64,000 bases of DNA, taken from contig CALVBU010000003.1 in NCBI GenBank assembly GCA_944325875.1, forward strand, positions 62,001 to 126,000. Direction: 5' to 3'. Positions 41,621 to 50,777 of this stretch are shown here, in pieces (the stretch's first letter is position 1; every line of letters starts with the position of its first letter). The position numbers were made by a program, and so were the translations under genes. The stretch is from Candidatus Gastranaerophilales bacterium (GTDB lineage: Bacteria > Cyanobacteriota > Vampirovibrionia > Gastranaerophilales > Gastranaerophilaceae). The notes beneath the pieces were generated by a model that searched no databases, was not told where the DNA came from, and saw only the letters and a program-made list of their open reading frames with translations.

Positions 41621-44044
41621 CTATTTATTAGATGGAATTCTCATTCCATAGAAAGAACGGATAACAAAGATTAATGCTATCACTAAGAATACCCAACCTG
41701 CAATAGGAGCAATATCGCGGAATGCTTCACTGATTGCAATTTCCATAGCAAGAAGACCAAATAATGTTGTAAACTTAATAATTGGATTCATTGCTACAGA
41801 AGAAGTATCTTTGAATGGGTCACCAACGGTATCACCAACAACAGTCGCTTCATGAAGCGGAGTACCTTTTTCTTTCATATCAACTTCAACGATTTTCTTA
41901 GCATTATCCCAGCAACCGCCAGCGTTTGCCATAAATACAGCTTGGAATAGTCCAAATACAGCAATTGCAATCAAGTAGCTTACGAAAAATGCTACAGGAG
42001 CTGAAGTTGAAGCTGTTGGAGCTGATAAGCAAGCAAGTGCCAATGCAAATGTAAACAATGCAATAAAGATATTAATCATACCTTTTTGAGCATATTGAGT
42101 ACAAATTTTTACAACTTCTTTTGAATTTGCAACATTAGCACTCTTTGAATCTGCATCATCAAGCTTGATATTATCGCCGATGTATTCAACTGCTCTATAA
42201 GCACCTGTTGTAACAGCCTGCATAGAAGCACCACTAAACCAGTAAATAACAGCACCACCGGTTAAAAGACCTAATAATGTATAAGGATTTAACATATTAA
42301 GTATAGATTCCGGACTGATATTTAAAGTATTTTGGATAACCAAAATCAATGAGAAAATCATTGTAGTCGCACCAACAACAGCTGTACCGATTAATACAGG
42401 TTTTGAAGTTGCTTTGAAAGTATTTCCGGCACCGTCATTTTCTTCTAAGAATTGCTTAGCATTTTCAAAATCAGGTTTAAACCCGAACTCTTTTTCAATT
42501 TCTTCGCCAACGTTTGGAATTTCTTCAATTAAAGATAATTCGTAAACAGATTGAGCGTTATCAGTAACAGGTCCGTAGCTGTCAACAGCAATTGTAACAG
42601 GTCCCATACCAAGGAAACCAAAAGCTACAAGACCAAATGCAAATACTGAAGGATAAATCATAGTACTTGCAGGAATATGTAAACTTGCAACATAAGCAAG
42701 TGCCATTAATAATACAATTACCATACCAATCCAGAAAGCACTGAAGTTTCCTGCAACAATACCTGAAAGGATTGTAAGAGAAGCTCCGCCTTCTTTAGAA
42801 GCTGTAACAACTTCTGCAGTATGTTTTGCTTTAGGAGAAGTAAATATTTTAGTAAATTCTGGAATCAAAGCAGCACCAAGTGTTCCGCAAGAAATGATTA
42901 CAGAAAGAACTAACCATAATTTTCCGCCTAAAGGTGATAATAACCAGTGGCTTACACCAAAAGTCATAGCAATTGATAAAATAGAAGTTAACCAAACAAG
43001 ATTTGTTAATGGTTGTTCGAAGTCGAATTTTTCAACTTTCTTAGCATAAATCTTATCGATAATACCGTTAATCCAATATGCAACAACAGAAGTTACAATC
43101 ATTAAAAATCTCATTACGAAAATCCAAGTTAACAACTGAACTTGATTTTCTTGTCCGATAACAGCTAAAAGAATAAATGAAACAAGAGCAACACCGGTTA
43201 CACCATAAGTTTCAAAACCGTCAGCTGTAGGTCCAACAGAATCACCTGCATTATCACCGGTACAATCTGCAATTACACCAGGGTTTCTAGGGTCATCTTC
43301 TTTAATACCGCATTGAATTTTCATCAAGTCAGAGCCGATATCCGCAATCTTTGTAAAAATACCACCAGCAACACGAAGTGCTGAAGCTCCTAAAGATTCA
43401 CCGATTGCAAAACCGATAAAACAAGCTCCTGCAAGATGTCCAGGTACAAATAAAAGAATTGTTAACATCAAAATCAATTCAACTGATACTAACAAAACGC
43501 CAATAGACATACCTGCTTTTAAAGGAACATTTAAAATATCCAAAGGATTTCCTTTTAATGAAACAAAAGCAGTTCTAGCATTTGCTAAAGTATTCATTCT
43601 AATGCCAAACCAAGCAACGGCGTAAGAACCTAAAATACCGATAACTGACCAAGCTAGAATTGTTAAAACTCCAGAAATTCCCATTTTTTGAAGATAACCG
43701 AAGTAAAATGCAATACATAAGCCAATCAAGACTTCTAAAACAAGTAAAAATTTACCTTGTTGAATCAAGTAAGTTTTACAAGTTTCAAAAATAGTATTAC
43801 CGACATCTGCCATAGCTTTGTGAACATCAAGCTTTTTAATTCTCAAAAATTCGATAAACCCAAAAATCAACCCTATTACAGAAATAACCATACCAATTAA
43901 AAGTAAGTTAAAACTGTGAGAGCTGATGTCTTTGATACTTGGGACTACCAAATCAGCTTCCCCCGCAAAAGCAGGAGAAATACCCAAAAGCAAAGTAGCA
44001 AGAAAAGCTAACAATGATTTTGGAGCAGTCAACTTTTTAAACAT
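41621..44044 (-). CDS. hppA: membrane-bound ion-pumping pyrophosphatase
   Basis: 807 residues with about 16 membrane segments. The substrate site is in IKEDDPRNPGVIADCTGDNAGDSVG, where CTGDNAGD replaces the more common NVGDNVGD; GDTVGDPFKDTSSVAMNP near the C-terminus is the second Asp-rich motif. At the K+-site the sequence is AGNTFKAT, with Lys, suggesting a K+-independent type. Couples PPi hydrolysis to H+ and/or Na+ export, saving ATP in an anaerobe. An N-terminal signal-like segment (PAFAGEADL) is present. Ion specificity cannot be told here. Confidence 0.93.
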   Translation of the reverse strand: MFKKLTAPKSLLAFLATLLLGISPAFAGEADLVVPSIKDISSHSFNLLLIGMVISVIGLIFGFIEFLRIKKLDVHKAMADVGNTIFETCKTYLIQQGKFLLVLEVLIGLCIAFYFGYLQKMGISGVLTILAWSVIGILGSYAVAWFGIRMNTLANARTAFVSLKGNPLDILNVPLKAGMSIGVLLVSVELILMLTILLFVPGHLAGACFIGFAIGESLGASALRVAGGIFTKIADIGSDLMKIQCGIKEDDPRNPGVIADCTGDNAGDSVGPTADGFETYGVTGVALVSFILLAVIGQENQVQLLTWIFVMRFLMIVTSVVAYWINGIIDKIYAKKVEKFDFEQPLTNLVWLTSILSIAMTFGVSHWLLSPLGGKLWLVLSVIISCGTLGAALIPEFTKIFTSPKAKHTAEVVTASKEGGASLTILSGIVAGNFSAFWIGMVIVLLMALAYVASLHIPASTMIYPSVFAFGLVAFGFLGMGPVTIAVDSYGPVTDNAQSVYELSLIEEIPNVGEEIEKEFGFKPDFENAKQFLEENDGAGNTFKATSKPVLIGTAVVGATTMIFSLILVIQNTLNISPESILNMLNPYTLLGLLTGGAVIYWFSGASMQAVTTGAYRAVEYIGDNIKLDDADSKSANVANSKEVVKICTQYAQKGMINIFIALFTFALALACLSAPTASTSAPVAFFVSYLIAIAVFGLFQAVFMANAGGCWDNAKKIVEVDMKEKGTPLHEATVVGDTVGDPFKDTSSVAMNPIIKFTTLFGLLAMEIAISEAFRDIAPIAGWVFLVIALIFVIRSFYGMRIPSNK

Positions 44045-44197
44045 AATCTCTCCCTTCGTAAAATGTAAAATTAACGGAAATATTATAATCTAAATTAGCT
44101 TTTTAAACAATTTTGTAACAATAAATCCTACACCCGTATGAGAGATAATAAAGATTTAAATAATAATCACTAAATTTATAAGTAAAAATACAATCTC

Positions 44198-44226
44198 TTG
44201 CACAAAACTTAAATATCAGTTATAAT
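44198..44226 (+). promoter_or_regulatory. promoter of the 44250 gene
   Basis: TTGCAC, 17-bp spacer, TATAAT; the same -35, spacing and TCAGT-TATAAT junction as the mtnP promoter at 52924. Confidence 0.6.
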
Positions 44227-44249
44227 GGTTAATATAAAAGGAGATTTTG

Positions 44250-44441
44250 ATGGCTTTTAAAATAATTTTTCTTATTGTACTAATTTTCACATACTCTTGG
44301 TGTTATAACAACATCAACATTGAAGATTTTACTAAAGAAAATATTACAGAACAAATAAAGAAAGAAAAAACCATTAATACAGTCCAAAAAACTCGTGAAA
44401 AACGTAATCAACAAATACAAAGAGTTATGGACAATATGTAA
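44250..44441 (+). CDS. small membrane-anchored or secreted protein, unknown
   Basis: 63 residues from ATG 44250, preceded by AAAGGAGA. A hydrophobic N-terminus (FKIIFLIVLIFTYSWCY) may be an uncleaved anchor or signal; the rest is a Lys/Glu/Gln helix ending QRVMDNM. Single gene with a strong promoter, convergent with 44459. Function unknown. Confidence 0.55.
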   Translation: MAFKIIFLIVLIFTYSWCYNNINIEDFTKENITEQIKKEKTINTVQKTREKRNQQIQRVMDNM

Positions 44442-44458
44442 ATATAAAATTTTGCATC

Positions 44459-45388
44459 CTAATATATATATAAGTCTTCGTTTAACTTAATTTCATAAAG
44501 CGTACCTGCTGGCAATGAAATATGTCCACCTTTATAGTAGATAGAAAAGAGCGGAGAGCCTACAAAGTTTACGGCATAAACAACAACACCGGCAATAGTC
44601 GGAATAGGAGAAATAATTACCCCAACAGGATTATCCGCAAGTTTCTTTGAAGCACGTCTTGATTTTTGATAAAAATTTTCACCCTTATCAATCTGGACAC
44701 CAACACCTTTCCAATATTGACGTTTTCCTTTTATATTGTTGAAGAAAATTTTCTTCCCGCCAGCTTTTGTAATTCTTGCATCCATAGAATAAGTTGAACC
44801 TTTATAAATTAATTTATCGGCCTTCAAAACAATTAAACCACCATTACCTGTAGCTTGAGGTTGATGAGATTCAACTACAATACCTTTAAAAACAGTACCT
44901 GCTGGAATTGTTATATAGCGCTTTGTAACTGGCTCTAATGAGACAAAAGATAAAACCGCACCAGCTCTTGAATAATCAGATACTGAGGTTTGAGATTTTA
45001 CAAGAAACTTTGTCCCCTTTTTAATTTTTATAGCTGCAAAATCATCCTTAGAGGAAGTTTTTGGCAAATCCTTTTTAACCTTACCTGTATTTTTTGCAAA
45101 ATCAGTAGAAGGCACAGTCTTTGGAGGCTGAGTTGTAGGATTAGTAACAGGTTTTTGAGGAACTGTCGTTGTTGTATTATTGGTAGACGCAGGTACAGTA
45201 GTCTTAGGCGCAGTATTCTTGATTTCCGGAATCGGGGGTAATGCGTCAAGCTCTAATTTTGATGGGTTATAATTTTTTCTTATTTCCTCATCAACTGACA
45301 TATCTAATTCTAAAGAATATGCCGGCATTGAACAAATAAAAATTGCCAATGCCGAACATATAAATTTTTTCAATGAACTTTTGTCCAT
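44459..45388 (-). CDS. exported protein with Thr/Pro linker and beta-rich C-terminus, unknown
   Basis: 309 residues. Signal peptide MDKSSLKKFICSALAIFICS followed by MPAYS. Residues ~55-110 are a Thr/Pro/Asn-rich linker. The C-terminal ~200 residues are beta-rich; ITIPAGTVFKGIVVES and SLPAGTLYEIKLNEDLYIY look like the paired strands of TrbI/VirB10-type or FlgT-like periplasmic domains, but I am not confident. It lies 7 bp downstream of the glutamate synthase gene. Probably periplasmic or envelope-associated. Confidence 0.55.
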   Translation of the reverse strand: MDKSSLKKFICSALAIFICSMPAYSLELDMSVDEEIRKNYNPSKLELDALPPIPEIKNTAPKTTVPASTNNTTTTVPQKPVTNPTTQPPKTVPSTDFAKNTGKVKKDLPKTSSKDDFAAIKIKKGTKFLVKSQTSVSDYSRAGAVLSFVSLEPVTKRYITIPAGTVFKGIVVESHQPQATGNGGLIVLKADKLIYKGSTYSMDARITKAGGKKIFFNNIKGKRQYWKGVGVQIDKGENFYQKSRRASKKLADNPVGVIISPIPTIAGVVVYAVNFVGSPLFSIYYKGGHISLPAGTLYEIKLNEDLYIY

Positions 45389-45395
45389 TATGCAC

Positions 45396-46766
45396 CTATT
45401 TTAACAAATCATTAATAGCCTTTGCAGCTTTTTTACCTGCACCCATTGCATTAATAGCGTTAGACTCACCAACAGGAGCAACGTCACCACCTGCATAAAC
45501 AGTTGGGATATTAGTACAACGAGTTTCACCATCAACGGTAATATAACCACGTTTATCAGTTATAATTTCCAAACCTTCAGCCTCAGCAGAGCGTTGGATA
45601 ATAGGATTAGGACCTGTTCCTAAAGCAACGATAACAGTATCTAATTCCATTCTTTCAATTTTACCAGTTGCAACAGGTTTACGTCTTCCGCTTTCATCTG
45701 GCTCTCCAAGTTCCATTACTTCTAGGTCAACAGCTTTTACGTAGCCATCTTCGCCAACAATTTCTTTTGGTGCATATAAGAATTTGAATACAACACCTTC
45801 TTCTTTAGCGTGGCGAATTTCTTCCAATCTTGCAGGAAGTTCTTTTTCTGTACGTCTATAAATGATATAAACTTCTTCAAAACCAACCCTTACAGCAGTT
45901 CTTGCAGCATCCATAGCAACATTACCACCGCCAAAGATTGCAGCTTTTTTACCAACTCTTAATGGAGTAGGGCTATCCGGCTGACCTGCTTGCATTAAGT
46001 TTACACGAGTTAAAAATTCATTTGCTGAGAAAACTCCGTTTAGGTTTTCACCAGGAACATGAAGCATTTTTGGCAAACCTGCACCTGAACAAATAAATAT
46101 AGCATCAAATCCATCTTCTTTTAACTGTTTTAAAGTAATAGACTTACCAACAATAACATTTGTATGGAATTTAACTCCCATTTGTTTTAAGTTTGTAATT
46201 TCTCTATCAAGAACAGTTCTTGGAAGTCTGAAAGGAGGAATACCATATCTTAATACGCCACCAAGTTTATGAAGAGCTTCAAATACAACAACTTCATGAC
46301 CTTCTTTTCTTAAATCAGCAGCAGCTGTAATTCCAGCACAACCTGAACCAACTACCGCAACTTTTTTACCAGAAGGTTTAATTTCAGGCATATCAGCTTT
46401 TGTGTTATCACCTACGTATCTTTCTAAAGCTCCAATTGCAACAGGAGAACCCTTGATACCAAGGACACAATTACCTTCGCATTGTCTTTCTTGTGGACAA
46501 ACTCTTCCGCAAACTGACGGTAACATGCTTGTTTGTCTAATAATTTCACCTGCTTTTTCCAAATTATCCTCTTTAATTGCTTGTATAAATTGTGGAATTT
46601 GAATATTTACAGGACAACCTTGAACGCAACGTGGATTTTTACAATTTAAGCATCTTGAAGCTTCCAATTTAACCTGTTCTGGAGTCAAATTACTTTCAAC
46701 AGGATCAAAATTGTGTCTTCGTTCCATTTTATCTTGTTCTATAACTCTTTGTCTTTCAATAGCCAT
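45396..46766 (-). CDS. gltA: NADPH-dependent glutamate synthase, small-subunit/homotetrameric type
   Basis: 456 residues. N-terminal Fe-S region SRCLNCKNPRCVQGCPVNI and SVCGRVCPQERQCEGNCV; FAD-binding VAVVGSGCAGITAAADLRKE; NADPH-binding AAIFGGGNVAMDAARTAVRV; C-terminal PTVYAGGDVAP. This size and layout fit the stand-alone glutamate synthase (TIGR01316-type) or the related NfnB subunit of ferredoxin-NADP transhydrogenase. No NfnA-like or large GOGAT gene is next to it, so the exact role is open. Its upstream edge borders the second 395-bp repeat. Confidence 0.85.
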   Translation of the reverse strand: MAIERQRVIEQDKMERRHNFDPVESNLTPEQVKLEASRCLNCKNPRCVQGCPVNIQIPQFIQAIKEDNLEKAGEIIRQTSMLPSVCGRVCPQERQCEGNCVLGIKGSPVAIGALERYVGDNTKADMPEIKPSGKKVAVVGSGCAGITAAADLRKEGHEVVVFEALHKLGGVLRYGIPPFRLPRTVLDREITNLKQMGVKFHTNVIVGKSITLKQLKEDGFDAIFICSGAGLPKMLHVPGENLNGVFSANEFLTRVNLMQAGQPDSPTPLRVGKKAAIFGGGNVAMDAARTAVRVGFEEVYIIYRRTEKELPARLEEIRHAKEEGVVFKFLYAPKEIVGEDGYVKAVDLEVMELGEPDESGRRKPVATGKIERMELDTVIVALGTGPNPIIQRSAEAEGLEIITDKRGYITVDGETRCTNIPTVYAGGDVAPVGESNAINAMGAGKKAAKAINDLLK

Positions 46767-46847
46767 CTTATATCCCCTTCTTATTAATTTATCGATACCA
46801 ATATTCTACTTTAAACATATTATCTACGCAAGAATTTTAAATTTTTA

Positions 46848-47242
46848 CATAATATATGTTATCATACCTATTCACTTTTTCTTTTTGTTGCGAAGCAAAA
46901 AGAAAAAGTGAACCGAAAAAGAAAAACTCGCTGAGTTTCCAGCAATGCCATTATGGCATTGCAAGACCAAATTGCTGTTCGTGAAAAGCTTTAGCTTTTC
47001 ACCACTTTGCTCGCTATTGTGCTTCGCACACGCTCGCTAAATATTTGCCGAACGTGCACAATTTATTGTGCGATAGTGAGGCTTGAACGGTTAAATGCGT
47101 TAGCATTTAACGACATCCATTTGATTTTTGCATCGCTTTGCGATGCTGTGAACTTAGCGTTTTTCTCTTTCTTTGGTTCATTTCTTTCTCTTTTACTCGC
47201 AATAAAAGAGAAAGAAATGAACATCCTATAACATATATTATG
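46848..47242. repeat. 395-bp hairpin-rich repeat element, copy B
   Basis: Same length and orientation as copy A at 22690-23084, bounded by CATAATATATGTTAT and ATAACATATATTATG, here a perfect 15-bp terminal inverted repeat. Changes against copy A keep the stems: GCAATGCCA-TTA-TGGCATTGC and GTGAAAAGCT-TT-AGCTTTTCAC differ only in loops. It fills the gap between divergent gltA and mutS2 and ends 20 bp before the mutS2 ATG. Internal open frames are shared by both copies only because the DNA is repeated. Confidence 0.85.
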
Positions 47243-47261
47243 TTTATAGTAAAATTAGGAT

Positions 47262-49628
47262 ATGGATATTTTATCAAATAGCTTAAAATCATTAGAATTT
47301 GACAAAGTATTAGAAAAGTTAGCAAGCTTTGCTAAAATTAAGCAAAGCAAAAATTTATGTCTTGAATTATTACCATTTGAGAATAACGAGAAAATAGAAT
47401 CTGAAATTTTATTCACAAGAGAAGCAAAACGAATTTTAGACATCCCAAACGATATTCCTATAGGATTTGTCGCTAATGTGTCTGAAATTCAAAAAAATAC
47501 ACTCGTAAGTTATCTTACAGAAAGTGAACTTGTCGATATTGCAAAAACTATGCGATCCTCAAGGCTTGTTAAAAATTTTCTTAACGATAATTGCGAACAA
47601 AACTCCAAACTATTTGGGCTTGCAATGAATCTTATTTCATTCAAAGAACTTGAAGATAGAATTTTTGATACTTTTGATGATGATTTACAAATCAAAAAAG
47701 ATGCAACACCTGAATTAAAAGGATTATTTGCATCCTTGAGAGATACTGAAAAAATTTTAAAATCAAAAGTTACAGACCTTTTGAACTCTGCAGATTTTAC
47801 AAAACACCTGCAAGAAACAATTTACACAACCCGCGATGATAGGATTGTTTTTCAGGTAAAAGCACCAAGTAAAAATAAAGTAAAAGGAATTGTGCATGAC
47901 GTATCAGCAACAAATAAAACTTTTTATATCGAACCTGAATGTATTGTTCCTTTAAATAATAAAATAAGAGAAATTCAGTCTCAAATACACGCTGAATATG
48001 TAAGGATTTTAGCCGAACTTACTCAATCTGTAAAACAAGAATTAAAATCAATAAAGCACAGTGAAGAAATCTTGGCAAAAATTGATTTTCACTTTGCAAA
48101 AGCTCGTTATGCTGTAAAAATTCAAGCCGTAGAACCAGAAATCGCAAAAGATCGAATTATTGAATTTGAAAATATGAAACACCCGCTATTAATCGGGACT
48201 GTTGAAAATATAGTAACGAACAACTTTGAAATAGGTAAAGAATATAAATCAATAATCATAACAGGTTCAAATACAGGCGGAAAAACAGTTACAATAAAAA
48301 CTATAGGATTATTTATTCTTATGACAAGAGCCGGAATGTTCCTGCCTTGCACAATGGCAAAAGTATATCCGTTTAAACAAATATTTGCTGATATAGGGGA
48401 TGCTCAAAGTATTCAACAAAGTCTTTCGACTTTCTCATCTCATATGACAAATATCATTGAAATAATAAACAAAAGCGATGACAACACATTCGTACTGCTT
48501 GATGAAATTTGTGCAGGAACAGATCCACAGGAAGGTGCAGTTCTTGCCAAAGTTATATTAGAACACCTAGCAAACAAAGGGACTTACTCAACGATTACAA
48601 CGCATTATGGAGAGCTAAAAGCTTTAGAATATTCAAATTCATATTTTAAAAACGCTTCAGTTGAATTTGATACTCAATCGCTCAGACCAACATATAAACT
48701 CTTGATAGGAATCCCCGGGCTAAGTAACGCAATATCAATTTCAGCAAACTTAGGGCTAAGTTCTGATATTGTAAATAAAGCAAAAGAAATTCTTACATCT
48801 GAAAAAGATCAGTCCATAATTGTAGTAGAAAAACTGCAAGAAACGCAACAGAAATTGTCAGAAAACCTAAAAGAAGCAGAAGAACTTAAAGAAGATTCTG
48901 AACTTATAAAAAAAGAATATGAAGAAAATCTTTCAGAAGTAAAAAAAGATAAGAAAAAAGCAATAAAGAATATTAAAGAAAAATTTAGCCACGAAATGCT
49001 AGCTGTAAAAGCTGAAATTAAAGATATTCTGGATGAATTACGCAAAGAAAAATCCGAAAAAATTGCTCGCCGTTCTTATGCAAGACTTGCGAAACTAGAA
49101 CAAGGCTTCCACGAAAAAGTCGGGAAATATGAAGAAAAAGAACAATATGCAGAAATCAACTGGAACGAATTAAAAGTTAATGATAAATTAATTCTCAAAG
49201 AAATTCATCAACCAGTAACAGTTCTTTCTTTGCCTGATAAAAACGGAAACATCTTTGTTCAAATGGGAAATATCAAAACAAAAATAAAGAAAAATAAACT
49301 TGCGCCTTATGACAAAACCTTTGAGAAAAAATCCTCAGGATATAAGCCATCAAGCTTTACTTCTTTTGAACTAAAACGCACAAACCTTTCTAATAGGCTT
49401 GATTTAAGAGGATATAGGGTAGAAGATGCGCTTGATGATTTGGAAATTTATCTTGACCAAGCAAGCTTGGCAAACCTCTCCCCAGTAACTATCATTCACG
49501 GACACGGCACAGGAGCTTTAAAAAGTGCAATAAGAGATTTTCTTTCAACTTCTCCTTATGTCGCAAAATTCAGACCAGGAGAAGATAGTGAAGGTGGAGA
49601 CGGCGTTAGTATTATTGATATAAACTAA
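47262..49628 (+). CDS. mutS2: endonuclease MutS2
   Basis: 788 residues. Lacks the MutS mismatch-binding domain; has the core/lever region, the ABC ATPase (Walker A GSNTGGKTVTIKTIG, Walker B FVLLDEICAGTDP), a long coiled coil (~510-620) and a C-terminal Smr nuclease domain (LDLRGYRVEDALDDLEIYL; TIIHGHGTGALK). MutS2 suppresses recombination and rescues stalled or collided ribosomes. The RBS is weak (TAGGATATGG). Its promoter must lie in or beyond the repeat element, which could therefore influence its expression. Confidence 0.96.
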   Translation: MDILSNSLKSLEFDKVLEKLASFAKIKQSKNLCLELLPFENNEKIESEILFTREAKRILDIPNDIPIGFVANVSEIQKNTLVSYLTESELVDIAKTMRSSRLVKNFLNDNCEQNSKLFGLAMNLISFKELEDRIFDTFDDDLQIKKDATPELKGLFASLRDTEKILKSKVTDLLNSADFTKHLQETIYTTRDDRIVFQVKAPSKNKVKGIVHDVSATNKTFYIEPECIVPLNNKIREIQSQIHAEYVRILAELTQSVKQELKSIKHSEEILAKIDFHFAKARYAVKIQAVEPEIAKDRIIEFENMKHPLLIGTVENIVTNNFEIGKEYKSIIITGSNTGGKTVTIKTIGLFILMTRAGMFLPCTMAKVYPFKQIFADIGDAQSIQQSLSTFSSHMTNIIEIINKSDDNTFVLLDEICAGTDPQEGAVLAKVILEHLANKGTYSTITTHYGELKALEYSNSYFKNASVEFDTQSLRPTYKLLIGIPGLSNAISISANLGLSSDIVNKAKEILTSEKDQSIIVVEKLQETQQKLSENLKEAEELKEDSELIKKEYEENLSEVKKDKKKAIKNIKEKFSHEMLAVKAEIKDILDELRKEKSEKIARRSYARLAKLEQGFHEKVGKYEEKEQYAEINWNELKVNDKLILKEIHQPVTVLSLPDKNGNIFVQMGNIKTKIKKNKLAPYDKTFEKKSSGYKPSSFTSFELKRTNLSNRLDLRGYRVEDALDDLEIYLDQASLANLSPVTIIHGHGTGALKSAIRDFLSTSPYVAKFRPGEDSEGGDGVSIIDIN

Positions 49629-49673
49629 AAACTTTTATAATTATGCAGAACACAATAAAAAATGGAGGATTAC

Positions 49674-50706
49674 ATGAAAAACTTTGAAAGAGCAAAGCTT
49701 CAAAACGCTCGCTGTGACGCAATTTTCAATGAGGGGGGGGGGGCTTTCCATTGATATAGTCTACTTATGGGTAGATGGAAACGATCCCGAAATTATAAAA
49801 AAACGAAATTATTGGAAAGAAAAATACGGAAAACAAATTAATACAAAAGCAATTGATCCTTGCAGATTTGTTGACAATAATGAATTAAAATACTCTTTAC
49901 GATCTTTGGAAAAGTATGCACCTTGGATAAACAATATCTTTATAGTTACTGACAGACAAATTCCTAAATGGCTTAATACAAATCACGAGAAAATACACAT
50001 AATTGACCACTCAGAAATTATGCCCAAAGATGCACTCCCAACTTTTAACTCTTGTGCAATTGAAACTTGTATTTGCAATATAAAAGGACTATCCGAATAT
50101 TTCTTGTATGCTAATGATGATACATTTTTTACAAATAAGGTTTCACCTGATTTCTTTTACACAAAAAATAATTATCCTATATTTAGAGTAAGACATAAGC
50201 TAAAAACTCCCTCTGACTATCCTCACGTAAAAACCCTTGTAAAGGCATACACTTTAATCGAAAAGCAATTTAAACAAAAATTTTACTATGACCCACACCA
50301 TTCTATTGATGCCTACTTAAAATCAGATATTATCAAATGTAATGAGTTATTTAAAAAAGAACTATTGAGTACTACATATAGTAAATTTAGAGAGTCTGAT
50401 AATATATCAAGGGTAATATACTCAGCGTATTCTTGCAGCATAGGACACGGAGAATTAAAACTAATTAAAAAAATTGACGACAAACTGCCAATTATAAAGA
50501 AAATATCAAAAATCTTAACCCGCGATTATCATAAAGACTCAATATATTTTCACACCTGCAACCACAATTACAAAGAAAAAATATTAAAATACAAGCCTGA
50601 ACTTATTTGTATTAACGACAATGAAGACACAACCAATGAAGACAGAATAAGGATGCAAATATTTTTAGATGAATATTTTCCAGAAAAATCTTCCTACGAA
50701 CTATAA
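49674..50706 (+). CDS. Stealth-family sugar-phosphate transferase, phase-variable, out of frame as assembled
   Basis: The body carries CR1 (IDIVYLWVDGNDP), CR2 (NNELKYSLRSLEKYAPWINN; IFIVTDRQIPKWL; FLYANDDTFF), CR3 and CR4 (DSIYFHTCNHNYKE) of Stealth hexose-1-phosphoryltransferases, which build phosphate-linked capsule or surface glycans. The only start with a ribosome site is ATG 49674 (GGAGG five bases upstream). Its 19 codons lead into G11 (49733-49743), after which that frame stops at once. With 10 G (or 13) the frames join into a 343-residue protein. An internal ATG at 49729, in frame with the body, has no ribosome site. Confidence 0.85.
49733..49743 (+). repeat. homopolymeric tract, 11 G (Stealth gene)
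   Basis: Eleven G beginning in codon 20 of the Stealth reading frame. At 11 the gene is out of frame; 10 restores it. Confidence 0.9.
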
Positions 50707-50777
50707 TTAATCTTAATAAATATTGTAAGTTTTATAATATGTGATAAAATTTAATTAATCACACGTAGGAGAAAGTT

